This document shows, piece after piece, positions 25,722 to 33,757 of a stretch of DNA of 64,000 nt. The number at the start of each line of letters is the position of its first letter. Position 1 is the stretch's first letter. The stretch lies in contig CAJMSX010000002.1 in NCBI GenBank assembly GCA_905216195.1, positions 1 to 64,000 of the forward strand, given 5' to 3'. Source of the DNA: an uncultured bacterium (GTDB lineage Bacteria > Bacteroidota > Bacteroidia > Bacteroidales > Marinifilaceae). Below the pieces are notes generated by a model. It saw nothing but the letters and a program-made list of their open reading frames with translations, made no database searches and was not told the DNA's origin. The translations under genes were made by a program, and so were the position numbers.

Positions 25722-26096
25722 CTATCGGGTCAATAACTCGTCAATCATCGACTGTAATTTCGATAGGTGACAGTAGTGATTGCTTCCACCGGTGTAGTCT
25801 TTTTCATGCTTGGCGGTTCGTATGAGAAAAGATTCAAGGTCGATTCTTACGCCGTCGGCTCTTCGGGATAAACCGGATGTGTGGCTGATGTAAACGAATT
25901 TGCCGTTACGCCCGACAAAACAGGAGGTATCGTAATGTCCTTTTATGTTGGACACCACCATTGCATCAACGGCTTTTGCATAGTTGGATATTTCACGAAT
26001 CAAAGCCGTTTGGAAGTTGCGGTATTCTCTTGAAACATAGCCTCCTGCATCTGCAAGGATGGAAGATTGCCATTTGGTATAAAAATTTTGTGCCAT
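25722..26096 (-). CDS. accessory protein, unknown function
   Basis: A 124-residue protein from the ATG at 26096 (MAQNFYTKWQSSILADAGGY); a longer in-frame reading would run into the neighbouring gene. It is basic with several Tyr and His, lacks a signal, and has a beta-rich middle (TSCFVGRNGKFVYISHTSG). It is the last gene of a four-gene minus-strand unit starting at 26850. Not assigned to a family. Confidence 0.7.
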   Translation of the reverse strand: MAQNFYTKWQSSILADAGGYVSREYRNFQTALIREISNYAKAVDAMVVSNIKGHYDTSCFVGRNGKFVYISHTSGLSRRADGVRIDLESFLIRTAKHEKDYTGGSNHYCHLSKLQSMIDELLTR

Positions 26097-26128
26097 ATTA
26101 TTTGTCGTTAAATTTGTAAATAACACTT

Positions 26129-26365
26129 TCACTTCACTCCGTCGATGGTCAATTTGTTCATTTCCCAATCGTACCCCACTGTCGGCATTCCGGAATAAGG
26201 GAAATGTACGGTGTAGCCTATCTGCCCGTAGGAACAATGCAGCGGAGTAACGCAGATTTCACGACCGAAGTAAGGTTGCGGCGTGCAGTATTTCCGCCAG
26301 TCGAAACGACCTGCGGCGATGTTGCCGCAAAGTCGTTTTAGAATTGTGCTGTCGGTTTTCGTCAT
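26129..26365 (-). CDS. small accessory protein, unknown function
   Basis: A 78-residue protein from the ATG at 26365 (MTKTDSTILKRLCGNIAAGR). The start overlaps the end of the preceding gene by four bases (ATGA), a mark of coupled translation. It holds several aromatic residues (DWRKYCTPQPYFGREI, VHFPYSG). No known motif; probably soluble. Confidence 0.7.
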   Translation of the reverse strand: MTKTDSTILKRLCGNIAAGRFDWRKYCTPQPYFGREICVTPLHCSYGQIGYTVHFPYSGMPTVGYDWEMNKLTIDGVK

Positions 26366-26652
26366 TCGGCGCCTCCTTTCCTGACGAGTGTTAATTGATT
26401 GGGGCGTTTGGGACACCAATAAGCGTCGCTGTCGATATACACGCATCTGCCGGTACTCGTGGGCTTGTCAAAAGCCAACACTTCACGGGGGCCGAACACC
26501 ACACCGTAATCATTCGTGAACGTGACCATATCACCGACGGCTAAATCATTGTCCGTGTCAATTACTTCTGAAAGGCTGTTGTAGAATACCTTGCCTTCCG
26601 TTTCGCGTTCTACTTTCCAACGCTGAAAATCTTTTTTGTAACTTCTTTCCAT
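26362..26652 (-). CDS. small accessory protein, unknown function
   Basis: A 96-residue protein (MERSYKKDFQRWKVERETEG). The middle (LAVGDMVTFTNDYGVVFGPR) is a beta-barrel-like pattern similar to small SH3-like or KOW-type folds, and YWCPKRPNQLTLV closes it. It lies three bases after the preceding gene and overlaps the next by four, so it is firmly in the operon. Function unknown. Confidence 0.7.
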   Translation of the reverse strand: MERSYKKDFQRWKVERETEGKVFYNSLSEVIDTDNDLAVGDMVTFTNDYGVVFGPREVLAFDKPTSTGRCVYIDSDAYWCPKRPNQLTLVRKGGAE

Positions 26653-26655
26653 AAC

Positions 26656-26850
26656 TTAATGTGCTATATTGTAATAAATTTCGGGTTCACTCGTTACATT
26701 GTAAATCCAACTGCCGCAACGTACCAGCAGGGCGTCTTTACCATAATAAAGTTTCTTCATTCCGGCGATACTTCCCGTTCTGTGAAAGTTGGGGAAACGG
26801 CTAATGTTGATTCTCGCCGCATCACGCTTGTAGAGTGTTTTTGTTCTCAT
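26656..26850 (-). CDS. small basic accessory protein, unknown function
   Basis: A 64-residue basic protein (MRTKTLYKRDAARINISRFP). It is the first gene of the minus-strand unit 26850-25722 and follows the leader of module 5. No recognised motif. The pattern LLVRCGSWIYNVTSEPEIYY suggests a short beta sheet. Confidence 0.65.
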   Translation of the reverse strand: MRTKTLYKRDAARINISRFPNFHRTGSIAGMKKLYYGKDALLVRCGSWIYNVTSEPEIYYNIAH

Positions 26851-26876
26851 TGTATCGTTGTTTTTAATGTTTTTTA

Positions 26877-26905
26877 TTTCCCTTTTTTTGAAGCCTTTCG
26901 ACTTC
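26877..26905 (-). promoter_or_regulatory. leader hairpin, module 5
   Basis: TTTCCCTTT followed by GAAGCC (26890-26895) and ACTTC (26901-26905), an imperfect version of the GAAGCC/GGCTTC stem. It is about 30 bases before the minus-strand start at 26850. Confidence 0.45.
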
Positions 26906-27052
26906 GCCCAAAGGGGTTGTTTTTACGTGCGATACCAAACGGGGGATGCAAGAACGGCGAGCAAGGAACCGATGATGAAATTTTATGAAATACCGGAATC
27001 TGCGATTGCGGAAAGTTTGCGTCAAATTTCATTTAAGGTAGCGAAGCGGTAC

Positions 27053-27275
27053 TTGAGCGGCGTTCGTCCACCGTACCTTTGCACACGAAAACAAGCCTGC
27101 GGCGTATGTCGGGGCAACAAAGGTGTTATACCGTTATATCAGGAATCCGGAAGGGATAAAACGGGTTGTAAAACCGGCTATGAGGCTCGGAAGAGCATAG
27201 CTATAAAAGTAATCGGGCTGTAAACGTAAGGGAAACAGAGCAGAGAAAACCACCCGCTTTTGTGGCGGGTGGTCG
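27053..27275 (+). ncRNA. candidate small RNA 5 with its promoter
   Basis: TTG (27053-27055) and TACCTTTG (27074-27081) are 18 bases apart, the same geometry as in modules 2 and 6, and the preceding bases GCGGTACTTG are identical there. A transcript of about 185 bases would start near 27088, include TATAAAAG (27202-27209) and end at the hairpin 27250-27272. The 445-base spacer holds no gene on this strand. Confidence 0.45.
27250..27272. terminator. hairpin after the gene at 27296-27778
   Basis: CCACCCGC (27250-27257) pairs perfectly with GCGGGTGG (27265-27272). On the minus strand TTTTCTC follows, a normal terminator for the minus-strand gene; it may also stop the plus-strand RNA. Confidence 0.75.
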
Positions 27276-27295
27276 TCTGCTATTCTGTCGGGGCA

Positions 27296-27778
27296 TTAGA
27301 AATGATAGTCGATGACTCCTCCGATGTAGAGCGTTGTGTCCGGCTCAAGAGTACAGATAAATTCCATAAACGCAAAGGATGGTTCGGCAAAAGTCTGGCA
27401 ACCATCCCCGTCCAGATAAAAGTGATAACCGGTGTTTAACGGGTTTTGTAATGCCTCTTTGAGGTTATAAATCGGCATGTATTCCTGCATGTTTTCGGTG
27501 GTGATGGCTTCCGCTTTCTTATGTATGTTAGCAACAAACTCCTCTTTCCACTGCTCTATGCCGCCATTGTAACGGATGGTATCGTCGGAGGTAAGCTCGA
27601 ACATTCCTTTGGGTAGCGCATATTCGACCAAATCGGCAATATCCTGTTTGCGCTCTTCATCGTCTATTTTCGCGCAATAGTCGTAAAAACTACCGTCTCC
27701 CTGCTGGAGTGTGTCCTCGTTCAGGTAGTTCTCTTTGTCTACCCGTGTTGTTGAAATTTGAAAAATTCTGCTGTGCAT
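27296..27778 (-). CDS. accessory protein of the mobile element, unknown function
   Basis: A 160-residue acidic protein from the ATG at 27778 (MHSRIFQISTTRVDKENYLN); the longer in-frame reading would include the leader hairpin and is unlikely. It is rich in Asp, Glu and aromatic residues. The general look, a negatively charged mimic-like protein with DGSFYDYCAKIDDEE, would fit an antirestriction-type role, but I have no motif to support that. Single-gene unit with its own leader and terminator. Confidence 0.7.
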   Translation of the reverse strand: MHSRIFQISTTRVDKENYLNEDTLQQGDGSFYDYCAKIDDEERKQDIADLVEYALPKGMFELTSDDTIRYNGGIEQWKEEFVANIHKKAEAITTENMQEYMPIYNLKEALQNPLNTGYHFYLDGDGCQTFAEPSFAFMEFICTLEPDTTLYIGGVIDYHF

Positions 27779-27812
27779 AACTGTGAAATTTAATTTGTTA
27801 AACTTTGTTTTA

Positions 27813-27842
27813 TTTCCCTTTTCTTGAAGCCCTTTCGGCTTC
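27813..27842 (-). promoter_or_regulatory. leader hairpin, module 6
   Basis: TTTCCCTTT then GAAGCC (27826-27831) and GGCTTC (27837-27842), a perfect six-base stem with a five-base loop, 35 to 65 bases before the start at 27778. An exact minus-strand -7 word (TAGATTTG, 27936-27929) lies upstream and could start this mRNA. Confidence 0.5.
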
Positions 27843-27987
27843 TTGTCGGGGTTGATTTTTATGCAGGACGAGCAGCGGGAAAAGGTCGGATAAGACAAGG
27901 AAACAGCAGACGGATTTTACGGAATACCCAAATCTATGATTTGTGGAAGGTTGTTGTAAAACCCGAATGCAGTTAGCGCAGCGGTAC

Positions 27988-28290
27988 TTGGCGACCGACC
28001 GGACGCTGTACCTTTGCATAGAAAATCTCACCGGCAAGAAATGCCGATGGTGAAATAACGGTATATCCGGAGCAGGAGCGATTAAAAATGTATCGACCTC
28101 GTTGCGGAAAATAGAGATAAAAAACGGATAACGAAGTATATAATCAGAATTGTGCCGTGTATTTGCATCAAATACGAGCAACTGCACATAATAATATACG
28201 AGTAAGTCTACAAAAGAAAAAACGAATATTTGCCTGTATAAAAATAAATAAGCAGAGTGTCGAACCTTACTGGTCGGCACTCTGCTTGTC
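27988..28290 (+). ncRNA. candidate small RNA 6 with its promoter
   Basis: TTG (27988-27990) and TACCTTTG (28009-28016) with an 18-base spacer, preceded by GCGGTAC as in modules 2 and 5. The transcript would begin near 28023 and meet the hairpin at 28252-28285, about 265 bases. No gene is evident on this strand before the convergent OmpA-like gene. Confidence 0.45.
28252..28285 (-). terminator. terminator of the OmpA-like gene
   Basis: GCAGAGTG (28252-28259) pairs with CACTCTGC (28278-28285), with further pairing of CGA-CC and GG-TCG inside. On the minus strand TTATTTATTTTT follows, typical of intrinsic termination. Confidence 0.85.
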
Positions 28291-28312
28291 TATAATAGTC
28301 TGTATAAAGGAA

Positions 28313-29725
28313 CTATTTCGCTTCGGAGAAAAACAGTTCCACTTTCGTATGGCGGTTGGCCTCGACGGGATAGTGGTCGGCTATTCCGCCTCTGCTCACT
28401 TTGGTAATCCGCCCGGCAGGGATGTCGCGTCGCTCCAACTCTGCGGCGATAAAAGCGGCTCTCGATACGCTCAAAGAATCATTGATGCCGGATGTACCTG
28501 TCGCACTGTCAGCGGCTCCCGTAACTCTTACGGACAAACTGTATTTATTTGCGACACGGGCCAACTCGTCGAGATTGAGCTTCTGCGAGACATCCGTCAG
28601 ACGTACTGTATTGAGGCTGAAAAAGAAGTAGACGGGGGCACCGATACATTCGCCGTCGGCGTAGATGGAGGTTGTGGAATCCGTAGTGTGGGCGTCCTGA
28701 CGCTCAAAAGCCCGGCTTTCATCTCCGGATTGAACAGCCGTTGTGTCAAGAGGAGATTTCCCGTTCCAATGCCTGTTTTTCAACCTTGCACGCAGCGAGT
28801 TCAGTCCACTGTAATTGTTTACCGGATAGCCTGTGCGTCCGTCGTTGTTCTCCGCTAAAAAATGGTCATAGGCATCGAGCAAGCCCTCGATTTCCAGAAT
28901 CTTCTTCAATTCGGCAAGTGTCCGCCGATCCTGATCGTGTAGCCCCGCATAGCGTCGGTTCTCTTCCGATAAGGAGTTGGCATAATCTACAAGCTGCTCG
29001 TTCCGGCGGATGTAAGGCGTTACATCTATTGCCCGTTTCCAACCGACCTTTCCGATATGGAACGTGAATCCGGCGGTCAATGACAGCAGGTTATCTCCGG
29101 GACGGTTCATGTGGCCATAGCCGTCGAAGTCTTGAAAAGTAGTCGTACCGGAGAGTTCCAGGACGGCACTTACCCGTTTCGAGATACGGTATTGTCCCTG
29201 TAACCCATATGAGATGGCAAAGGGATTGCGCCCGTTGGTGGCATTATGCAGCAGGCCGACACCCGCAAAGGGCGCAAGGCCCCAGCGTACCCGCTCTTGC
29301 CGGGCATACCTGCGGCCGAGAACATTCCATAGCAGATCCGCATGGATGTGGTGGTAGTCCTGTGTGGATAGTCGGGCGTCTTTGAACTGCAATCCGCTAT
29401 AATTTATTCGTGCGCCGACAGACGGCGTGAACCACTTACCGACAGCAAGGCTGTACGACGGTTTCAACCGTCCGAATAGATCCTCGCAGCCGAGCGGACT
29501 GCCGAGAAAAGCAGTCGCACCTCCGGCAATGCTGACAAACCAGTTGCCGCTTTGAGACATCGGTAATACCACTCCGTCGAGATAGGCGGGTTGCATCGGC
29601 TGGAGTAATTCCGTGACATCATAGAAGGAAGTGTATCGTACAGTGTCCCCCTGTGTAGGTTGTACATTCGCCCGTGCCTGCAATGAGCAGAACACAGCAA
29701 AGAAAAAGATGATTTGTTTCGTCAT
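28313..29725 (-). CDS. OmpA-family outer membrane protein of the element
   Basis: A 470-residue exported protein: signal peptide (about 1-19, ending ARA), then an outer-membrane beta-barrel-like half (residues about 60-250, alternating aromatic strands such as WFVSIAGGATAFLG and LSLTAGFTFHIG), a helical linker (SEENRRYAGLHDQDRRTLAE), and a C-terminal OmpA-like domain (YFFFSLNTVRLTD, LSVRVTGAADSATG, LSVSRAAFIAAELERRDIPA). OmpA domains bind peptidoglycan. Elements use such proteins to fasten the cell envelope around the transfer apparatus, or as surface adhesins. It lies next to the relaxase gene, 55 bases downstream. Confidence 0.9.
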   Translation of the reverse strand: MTKQIIFFFAVFCSLQARANVQPTQGDTVRYTSFYDVTELLQPMQPAYLDGVVLPMSQSGNWFVSIAGGATAFLGSPLGCEDLFGRLKPSYSLAVGKWFTPSVGARINYSGLQFKDARLSTQDYHHIHADLLWNVLGRRYARQERVRWGLAPFAGVGLLHNATNGRNPFAISYGLQGQYRISKRVSAVLELSGTTTFQDFDGYGHMNRPGDNLLSLTAGFTFHIGKVGWKRAIDVTPYIRRNEQLVDYANSLSEENRRYAGLHDQDRRTLAELKKILEIEGLLDAYDHFLAENNDGRTGYPVNNYSGLNSLRARLKNRHWNGKSPLDTTAVQSGDESRAFERQDAHTTDSTTSIYADGECIGAPVYFFFSLNTVRLTDVSQKLNLDELARVANKYSLSVRVTGAADSATGTSGINDSLSVSRAAFIAAELERRDIPAGRITKVSRGGIADHYPVEANRHTKVELFFSEAK

Positions 29726-29780
29726 ATTCCAATGATTTGATTCGTTATACTTTTGATTCGTTGTGGGAACGCACCGCCAC

Positions 29781-31238
29781 TTATCGTTTGGATTTCTTGC
29801 CGATGGCCGGACGCATCATGCGGCTCGCCATCCTCATGCAGCGGAGTGCCCACGCACGGTTGTCCTCGTCATCATCGCGCCCCCATTTCAGGTCGCTTCC
29901 TCCACCTCCTCCACCGCGTGTTTCGGCAAAAGTGGTGGCATCGTCTACCATTCCGAGGAACAGCAGCGTTGCACAGTGCATCACTTCCGTGCCCTGTTCC
30001 GATATGGATTGGACCAGCGTACCGTCGAACAACTGCCGTTCCGACACGTCCAACTGCGCCGATGTGTTCCGGTACTCGCTGACCACACTTTCCAGCAGGA
30101 CATCCTTGAGCAGGCTGTCCACTTTGGAATGTACATCGTGGGAATATTTGTAGGCTTCCCCTTTGAGTTCTTCCGTGCGTTCCTGAATGGCATCCATATT
30201 CTCTTTGAGGTCAGAGAGCTGCCGGTCAGCCGTTTGTAATTTCTCCTGCTTGTCTGCCAGTTGCCTGTCAATATTGTGCAGTTCTTTTTCAAGACTTTTA
30301 ATATGGACGGCCAGTTCTGCCGCGTCGCCTTTATTCGCTTTGAGTTCACTTTCGGCTGCCGATAAAAGAGCCTCTTTTTCAGCTTTCGACTTTTCAAGGT
30401 TATCGACCATTGTCGTAAGACCTTTGACCCTGCGTTCTGCCAGTCGGATGTCCGCCTGAAGATCGGACAACACCTTTTGATGGCGGTCGATATTTTCCTC
30501 GATAGTCGTACACTCTTCCGACAGCATACGGCGATACTCTTCTGTAGTCCGATGCCGTGCGCCCGTCTCCGAGACGCTCGAACCTCTCGACATTCCCCAC
30601 TTCGTATTAACTTCGGCAAAGAAGTCGGTATGTAGCTGTTTCATCCGTTCGCTGTATTCGAACTTGTCCTTGCCGGCGAATATTTCCTTGTACGCAAAAC
30701 GGCCGTCCTTGATTGGCAGAAGCGTACAGTGTACGTGCGGATTCAACTCATCCAAATGTACAATGAAAGCAGCGATGTTCTGTTCGCCGTACTTGCCACT
30801 CACGAATGAATACACATCCTTTGCCCACCGTTCAATTTCGCTCTTTCTTTTGATGCGGGCATTGTCCGCTCCTTCTTTAAAATCCACTTTCTGCGAGCCG
30901 AACGCAAGTTCCTGCATCCGCTCCCGTGAGCCGCCGAAGATGATGTTTACCACCGTGCGGAACTTCGGTTCGATCAAGCCCTCGTTGGGGTCTTTGATCC
31001 CGCGGCTGCTCAATATGTCCGCCATCCGTTCAGGGATGCTGCGGCTCGTGTCGATGGGGCGTATCTTGCCTCCGGGTGCAATCTCGAAGTTCAGATGTTT
31101 GCGCGTGGGGTCGTAGTAGCCCTTGCTCATGGCATATTTCTCTGCCTTTTCACTGCGTCTGCGCTGATGTTCGTTGCTTTGGGCGGTGGTGATGCCTTTC
31201 GACACCTGCACATCGAGCACCTGTTTTTGATTTGTCAT
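29781..31238 (-). CDS. MobV-family relaxase (plasmid recombination/mobilisation enzyme)
   Basis: A 485-residue relaxase of the Pre/MobV family, which nicks one strand at oriT and carries it into the recipient. The metal-binding motif HLDELNPHVH spans residues 161-170. The N-terminal region (QSNEHQRRRSE at about 20-30) and ERWAKDVYSFVSG fit the family. A long coiled coil follows (about 240-380, many Leu/Glu/Lys), then a linker of six Gly and a basic C terminus (WALRCMRMASRMMRP) that may contact the membrane or the coupling protein. The 220-base spacer upstream, at 31239-31458, is the likely oriT. Confidence 0.95.
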   Translation of the reverse strand: MTNQKQVLDVQVSKGITTAQSNEHQRRRSEKAEKYAMSKGYYDPTRKHLNFEIAPGGKIRPIDTSRSIPERMADILSSRGIKDPNEGLIEPKFRTVVNIIFGGSRERMQELAFGSQKVDFKEGADNARIKRKSEIERWAKDVYSFVSGKYGEQNIAAFIVHLDELNPHVHCTLLPIKDGRFAYKEIFAGKDKFEYSERMKQLHTDFFAEVNTKWGMSRGSSVSETGARHRTTEEYRRMLSEECTTIEENIDRHQKVLSDLQADIRLAERRVKGLTTMVDNLEKSKAEKEALLSAAESELKANKGDAAELAVHIKSLEKELHNIDRQLADKQEKLQTADRQLSDLKENMDAIQERTEELKGEAYKYSHDVHSKVDSLLKDVLLESVVSEYRNTSAQLDVSERQLFDGTLVQSISEQGTEVMHCATLLFLGMVDDATTFAETRGGGGGGSDLKWGRDDDEDNRAWALRCMRMASRMMRPAIGKKSKR

Positions 31239-31458
31239 ACTGTTTTCGTGTTATTTCGGACAATCCGTCATGCCCCAGCTTGCTGCTTGTATGGGCATCG
31301 CTCCCACTGGCGTAAGGCAGGTGGGGTATTAGGCTCCCCCTTCCCTTCGTTTCGTGGCAGACGGGCAAGCCCGTGTGCCTCCTATAACTGGCAGGATACC
31401 TGTCACGGGATAGAGGCGGATTGTTCGTCGTTATACAATCTTGTTTCATATCTCCGGG
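31239..31458. other. probable origin of transfer (oriT)
   Basis: The gene-free spacer directly upstream of the relaxase contains the inverted repeat ACGGGC-AA-GCCCGT (31361-31374) and a CCCAC (31303-31307)/GTGGG (31321-31325) stem, with further small stems around GGCAGGATACCTGTC. MobV relaxases normally nick near such a repeat just upstream of their own gene. The exact nick site cannot be read from sequence alone. Confidence 0.55.
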
Positions 31459-32304
31459 CTAATCCGCTTTCTCTTGTGCTCTTGCCAAAAGCGATAGAAA
31501 GGGTTTGCGAAGCGATTTGAGGCGTTCTTTGTCCTCGTCCATGTCAACGGTTGCCTCACACGCTTCGGTATCGAGAATAAGCCCTGCAAGTTCTTTGGAC
31601 GTTTCCATGAATGCCGCCCACTCTTCGCCGAGATCGAGACGGAAGAACTCCACGAGCGGCGAGCTGTCATCGAACCTCGACTTGCGCAACACGCGCTGTA
31701 TGGCGGCACGAGCGATGCACTCCAAGGCTGTTTCGCGAATGTCCGTCTCTTTATTGCCGGTGTCCGCCGATGCTGTGTCGAAACGACTGTCCGGACATTG
31801 ACGGCTGCCGCATTCGGTCATCCCGACCATTGTCTGACGGACGAGTTGTCCGCACATAGTGCCTACCTCTGCCGAGGTCATTTTGCCGATTACCCAGTCG
31901 GACAATGCTACCCGCAGTTGCATGGCAAAGTCTGATTTCTCCTGTACATTGCGAGGTTCTGCCGACTCGCCGGATTGTACGGGCATGGTGATGACGATAC
32001 TCTTCGTGAGTTTAATACGCTTCAACTGGCCGAACGCCTCCAACGTCTCCAAAAAGGAGCGGACAGTAGCGCGATGCCAATGCCACTCCGCCGCAAGGTC
32101 GGAAATGGTCACATGGCACTGGCAGGGCCGGAGTTCATAGTCCTGTTTTCTTAAAAAAGGGGAAACGAAGCCTGCCAGCGATTTGTCCAACAGGTCGCAG
32201 TAGGCTTCCGTCCTCGTCTTCCGTTCGCCGACTTTCTCTTTGAGGTAGTCGAAGACTTCCGCATTTGCCAGTATGATGGCAGGCTGCTCTTGATTATTTT
32301 TCAT
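31459..32304 (-). CDS. mobilisation accessory protein with winged-helix-like region
   Basis: A 281-residue protein from the ATG at 32304 (MKNNQEQPAIILANAEVFDY). Residues about 60-110 (CHVTISDLAAEWHWHRATVR, then FLETLEAFGQLKRIKLT) look like a winged helix with a recognition helix. The rest is helical with a cluster of Cys/Met in the middle (GTMCGQLVRQTMVGMTECGS). It sits on the far side of the presumed oriT from the relaxase, so it may bind oriT as a relaxosome partner or repress the mob genes. Overlaps the next upstream gene by 11 bases. Confidence 0.75.
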   Translation of the reverse strand: MKNNQEQPAIILANAEVFDYLKEKVGERKTRTEAYCDLLDKSLAGFVSPFLRKQDYELRPCQCHVTISDLAAEWHWHRATVRSFLETLEAFGQLKRIKLTKSIVITMPVQSGESAEPRNVQEKSDFAMQLRVALSDWVIGKMTSAEVGTMCGQLVRQTMVGMTECGSRQCPDSRFDTASADTGNKETDIRETALECIARAAIQRVLRKSRFDDSSPLVEFFRLDLGEEWAAFMETSKELAGLILDTEACEATVDMDEDKERLKSLRKPFLSLLARAQEKAD

Positions 32305-32884
32305 TTTCGTTCTTTTTTGATGATTTATTATTGTGAGAATATATCGGGCTGCCGCTGTCCACATCATGCGGCAACTTTGCGTGATGATCGCTGTGATAAC
32401 TTTCGGCCAGTCTTTCAGGGTGCTTCACCCAGCCGGCAATCTTATCCATATCATTCCATTCGGTCATGACCCGAACAGAGGGATAGAACAGGGCAGCCAA
32501 AAGAAGATAAGCAATGGTAACGGCCATCGTGTACAGATGCGACAGGAAACCGATGACCAATGCCGCCAGCGCGAGCTTGACAAACGCCCGTGGCCGGTCG
32601 AGCAGGCTGCGCAGCCACCTGTCCACCCGTTTGAACGAGAACATAACGGCACATACGATGGTGGAAAGTACGACACCGAACTCGCCGGTATGTCCGTTTG
32701 TATAGACGTAGTGGAAAAGCAGCAGCAGGATCAGGACAACCTGCACATATAGTTTACGGGCTTTGGCGCTGTGTGTCATGGCATCGTAAAAGGTTGCCAT
32801 AAATCTGCGTCTACTCTTGTACAATGTCAGCGATATTATGAAAGGTATCGCGCAGAAGATGAGTTGCAGGATAATCCAAATCAT
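32294..32884 (-). CDS. integral membrane protein of the mobilisation cluster
   Basis: A 196-residue protein with about four to five hydrophobic helices (residues 2-20, 46-64, 72-84, 100-118, 120-135) and a hydrophilic C-terminal tail rich in His, Ser, Asn and Lys. No signal peptide cleavage site. Its end overlaps the start of the wing-helix gene and its start overlaps the upstream gene by four bases (ATGA), so the cluster is translated as a unit. Function unknown. Confidence 0.8.
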   Translation of the reverse strand: MIWIILQLIFCAIPFIISLTLYKSRRRFMATFYDAMTHSAKARKLYVQVVLILLLLFHYVYTNGHTGEFGVVLSTIVCAVMFSFKRVDRWLRSLLDRPRAFVKLALAALVIGFLSHLYTMAVTIAYLLLAALFYPSVRVMTEWNDMDKIAGWVKHPERLAESYHSDHHAKLPHDVDSGSPIYSHNNKSSKKNENEK

Positions 32885-33276
32885 AGGTAATATGGTTTTT
32901 CGGGTACATGAATGGGTGGCACCCTGAGTTCCAAGCGGACAATGTCGTAGGTCGCCAACCGGATAATGACTTCGGCATCATTGGCTGTGAGATACATGGC
33001 CGCTTTCGTGATGCGCTGCTTGAACGAGCGATCCTCTTTGCGATAGGTAGCCAGTGCCTTGTCCAGTGCGTGTTCGGGAACCGTCCATGTGGTTCCCTCG
33101 GCGTATGTGCCGTTCGCTTTGAAAGCTCGCAATACCAGCGTGCGGGAAACGAGGTAGTCGGTGCGGTCGCTTCTCGAAATGATATGCTCTTTATAAAGGT
33201 TGTCATCGGCAACCTCTATCCATGTCCGGTAGGCGTTGATGCAATAGATTATTTGTCGGTATAACGGATTTCGCAT
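32881..33276 (-). CDS. accessory protein of the mobilisation cluster, unknown
   Basis: A 131-residue protein from the ATG at 33276 (MRNPLYRQIIYCINAYRTWI); the longer in-frame extension would run over the end of the upstream gene. It is basic, with HISRSDRTDYLVSRTLVLRA and a C-terminal PPIHVPEKPYYL. Probably soluble. It begins 11 bases after the previous stop and overlaps the membrane-protein gene start by four bases. Confidence 0.7.
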   Translation of the reverse strand: MRNPLYRQIIYCINAYRTWIEVADDNLYKEHIISRSDRTDYLVSRTLVLRAFKANGTYAEGTTWTVPEHALDKALATYRKEDRSFKQRITKAAMYLTANDAEVIIRLATYDIVRLELRVPPIHVPEKPYYL

Positions 33277-33287
33277 AGCGTAGTCTT

Positions 33288-33740
33288 TTACAGAAAATCC
33301 ATGAGAATATCGTCTTTGTTTTTCTTGTACTTGAACGTGCCGCTTTTGGCATGGAGATTCAGGTCGAGACACAAGTCGCCGTACATCTGCTCCAACGAAT
33401 CGTAAACGGTCGCGATGATGCTGCTTACCTTGCCGTCGGTATCCGTTTTGGCGTTCATCTTGAACATCTGGCCGAAAGCCGGGTTGGAATAAGCGCAGGT
33501 GCTATGCCCGAACTTCTCCGACTGCAACGGGATGTGGTGGTAGAGCGTGATCAACTCCATATCGTCCTCGAACATATCCATTACTTCCTCCAAATCATAG
33601 GGGTCGCGCAAAGGAAATGTGAGCAGAACGTAGTCGCCGTAAAACTGCGGTTCCTCCATTGTCGTTAAATCGAGAAGCTGCGGCAGTTGTAAAGGGACGA
33701 ATGCCATAAAGTCGTCCAAGAAATGTCGTAACATGATCAT
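33288..33740 (-). CDS. accessory protein of the mobilisation cluster, unknown
   Basis: A 150-residue acidic protein (MIMLRHFLDDFMAFVPLQLP). It has many Asp/Glu and Phe/Met, with DPYDLEEVMDMFEDDMELIT in the centre and a Lys-rich end. It lacks signal or membrane segments. It sits between the lipoprotein and the 131-residue protein genes, 17 and 11 bases apart. An alternative start is the second Met, two codons in. Function unknown. Confidence 0.7.
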   Translation of the reverse strand: MIMLRHFLDDFMAFVPLQLPQLLDLTTMEEPQFYGDYVLLTFPLRDPYDLEEVMDMFEDDMELITLYHHIPLQSEKFGHSTCAYSNPAFGQMFKMNAKTDTDGKVSSIIATVYDSLEQMYGDLCLDLNLHAKSGTFKYKKNKDDILMDFL

Positions 33741-33757
33741 ATCGTTTTTATGTTGTA

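Noticed and set aside
31239..31458. tRNA or structured RNA gene in the spacer before the relaxase
   Set aside because: Several stems are present but no cloverleaf or TTC arm; an oriT explains them. No tRNA or rRNA gene was seen anywhere in the window.
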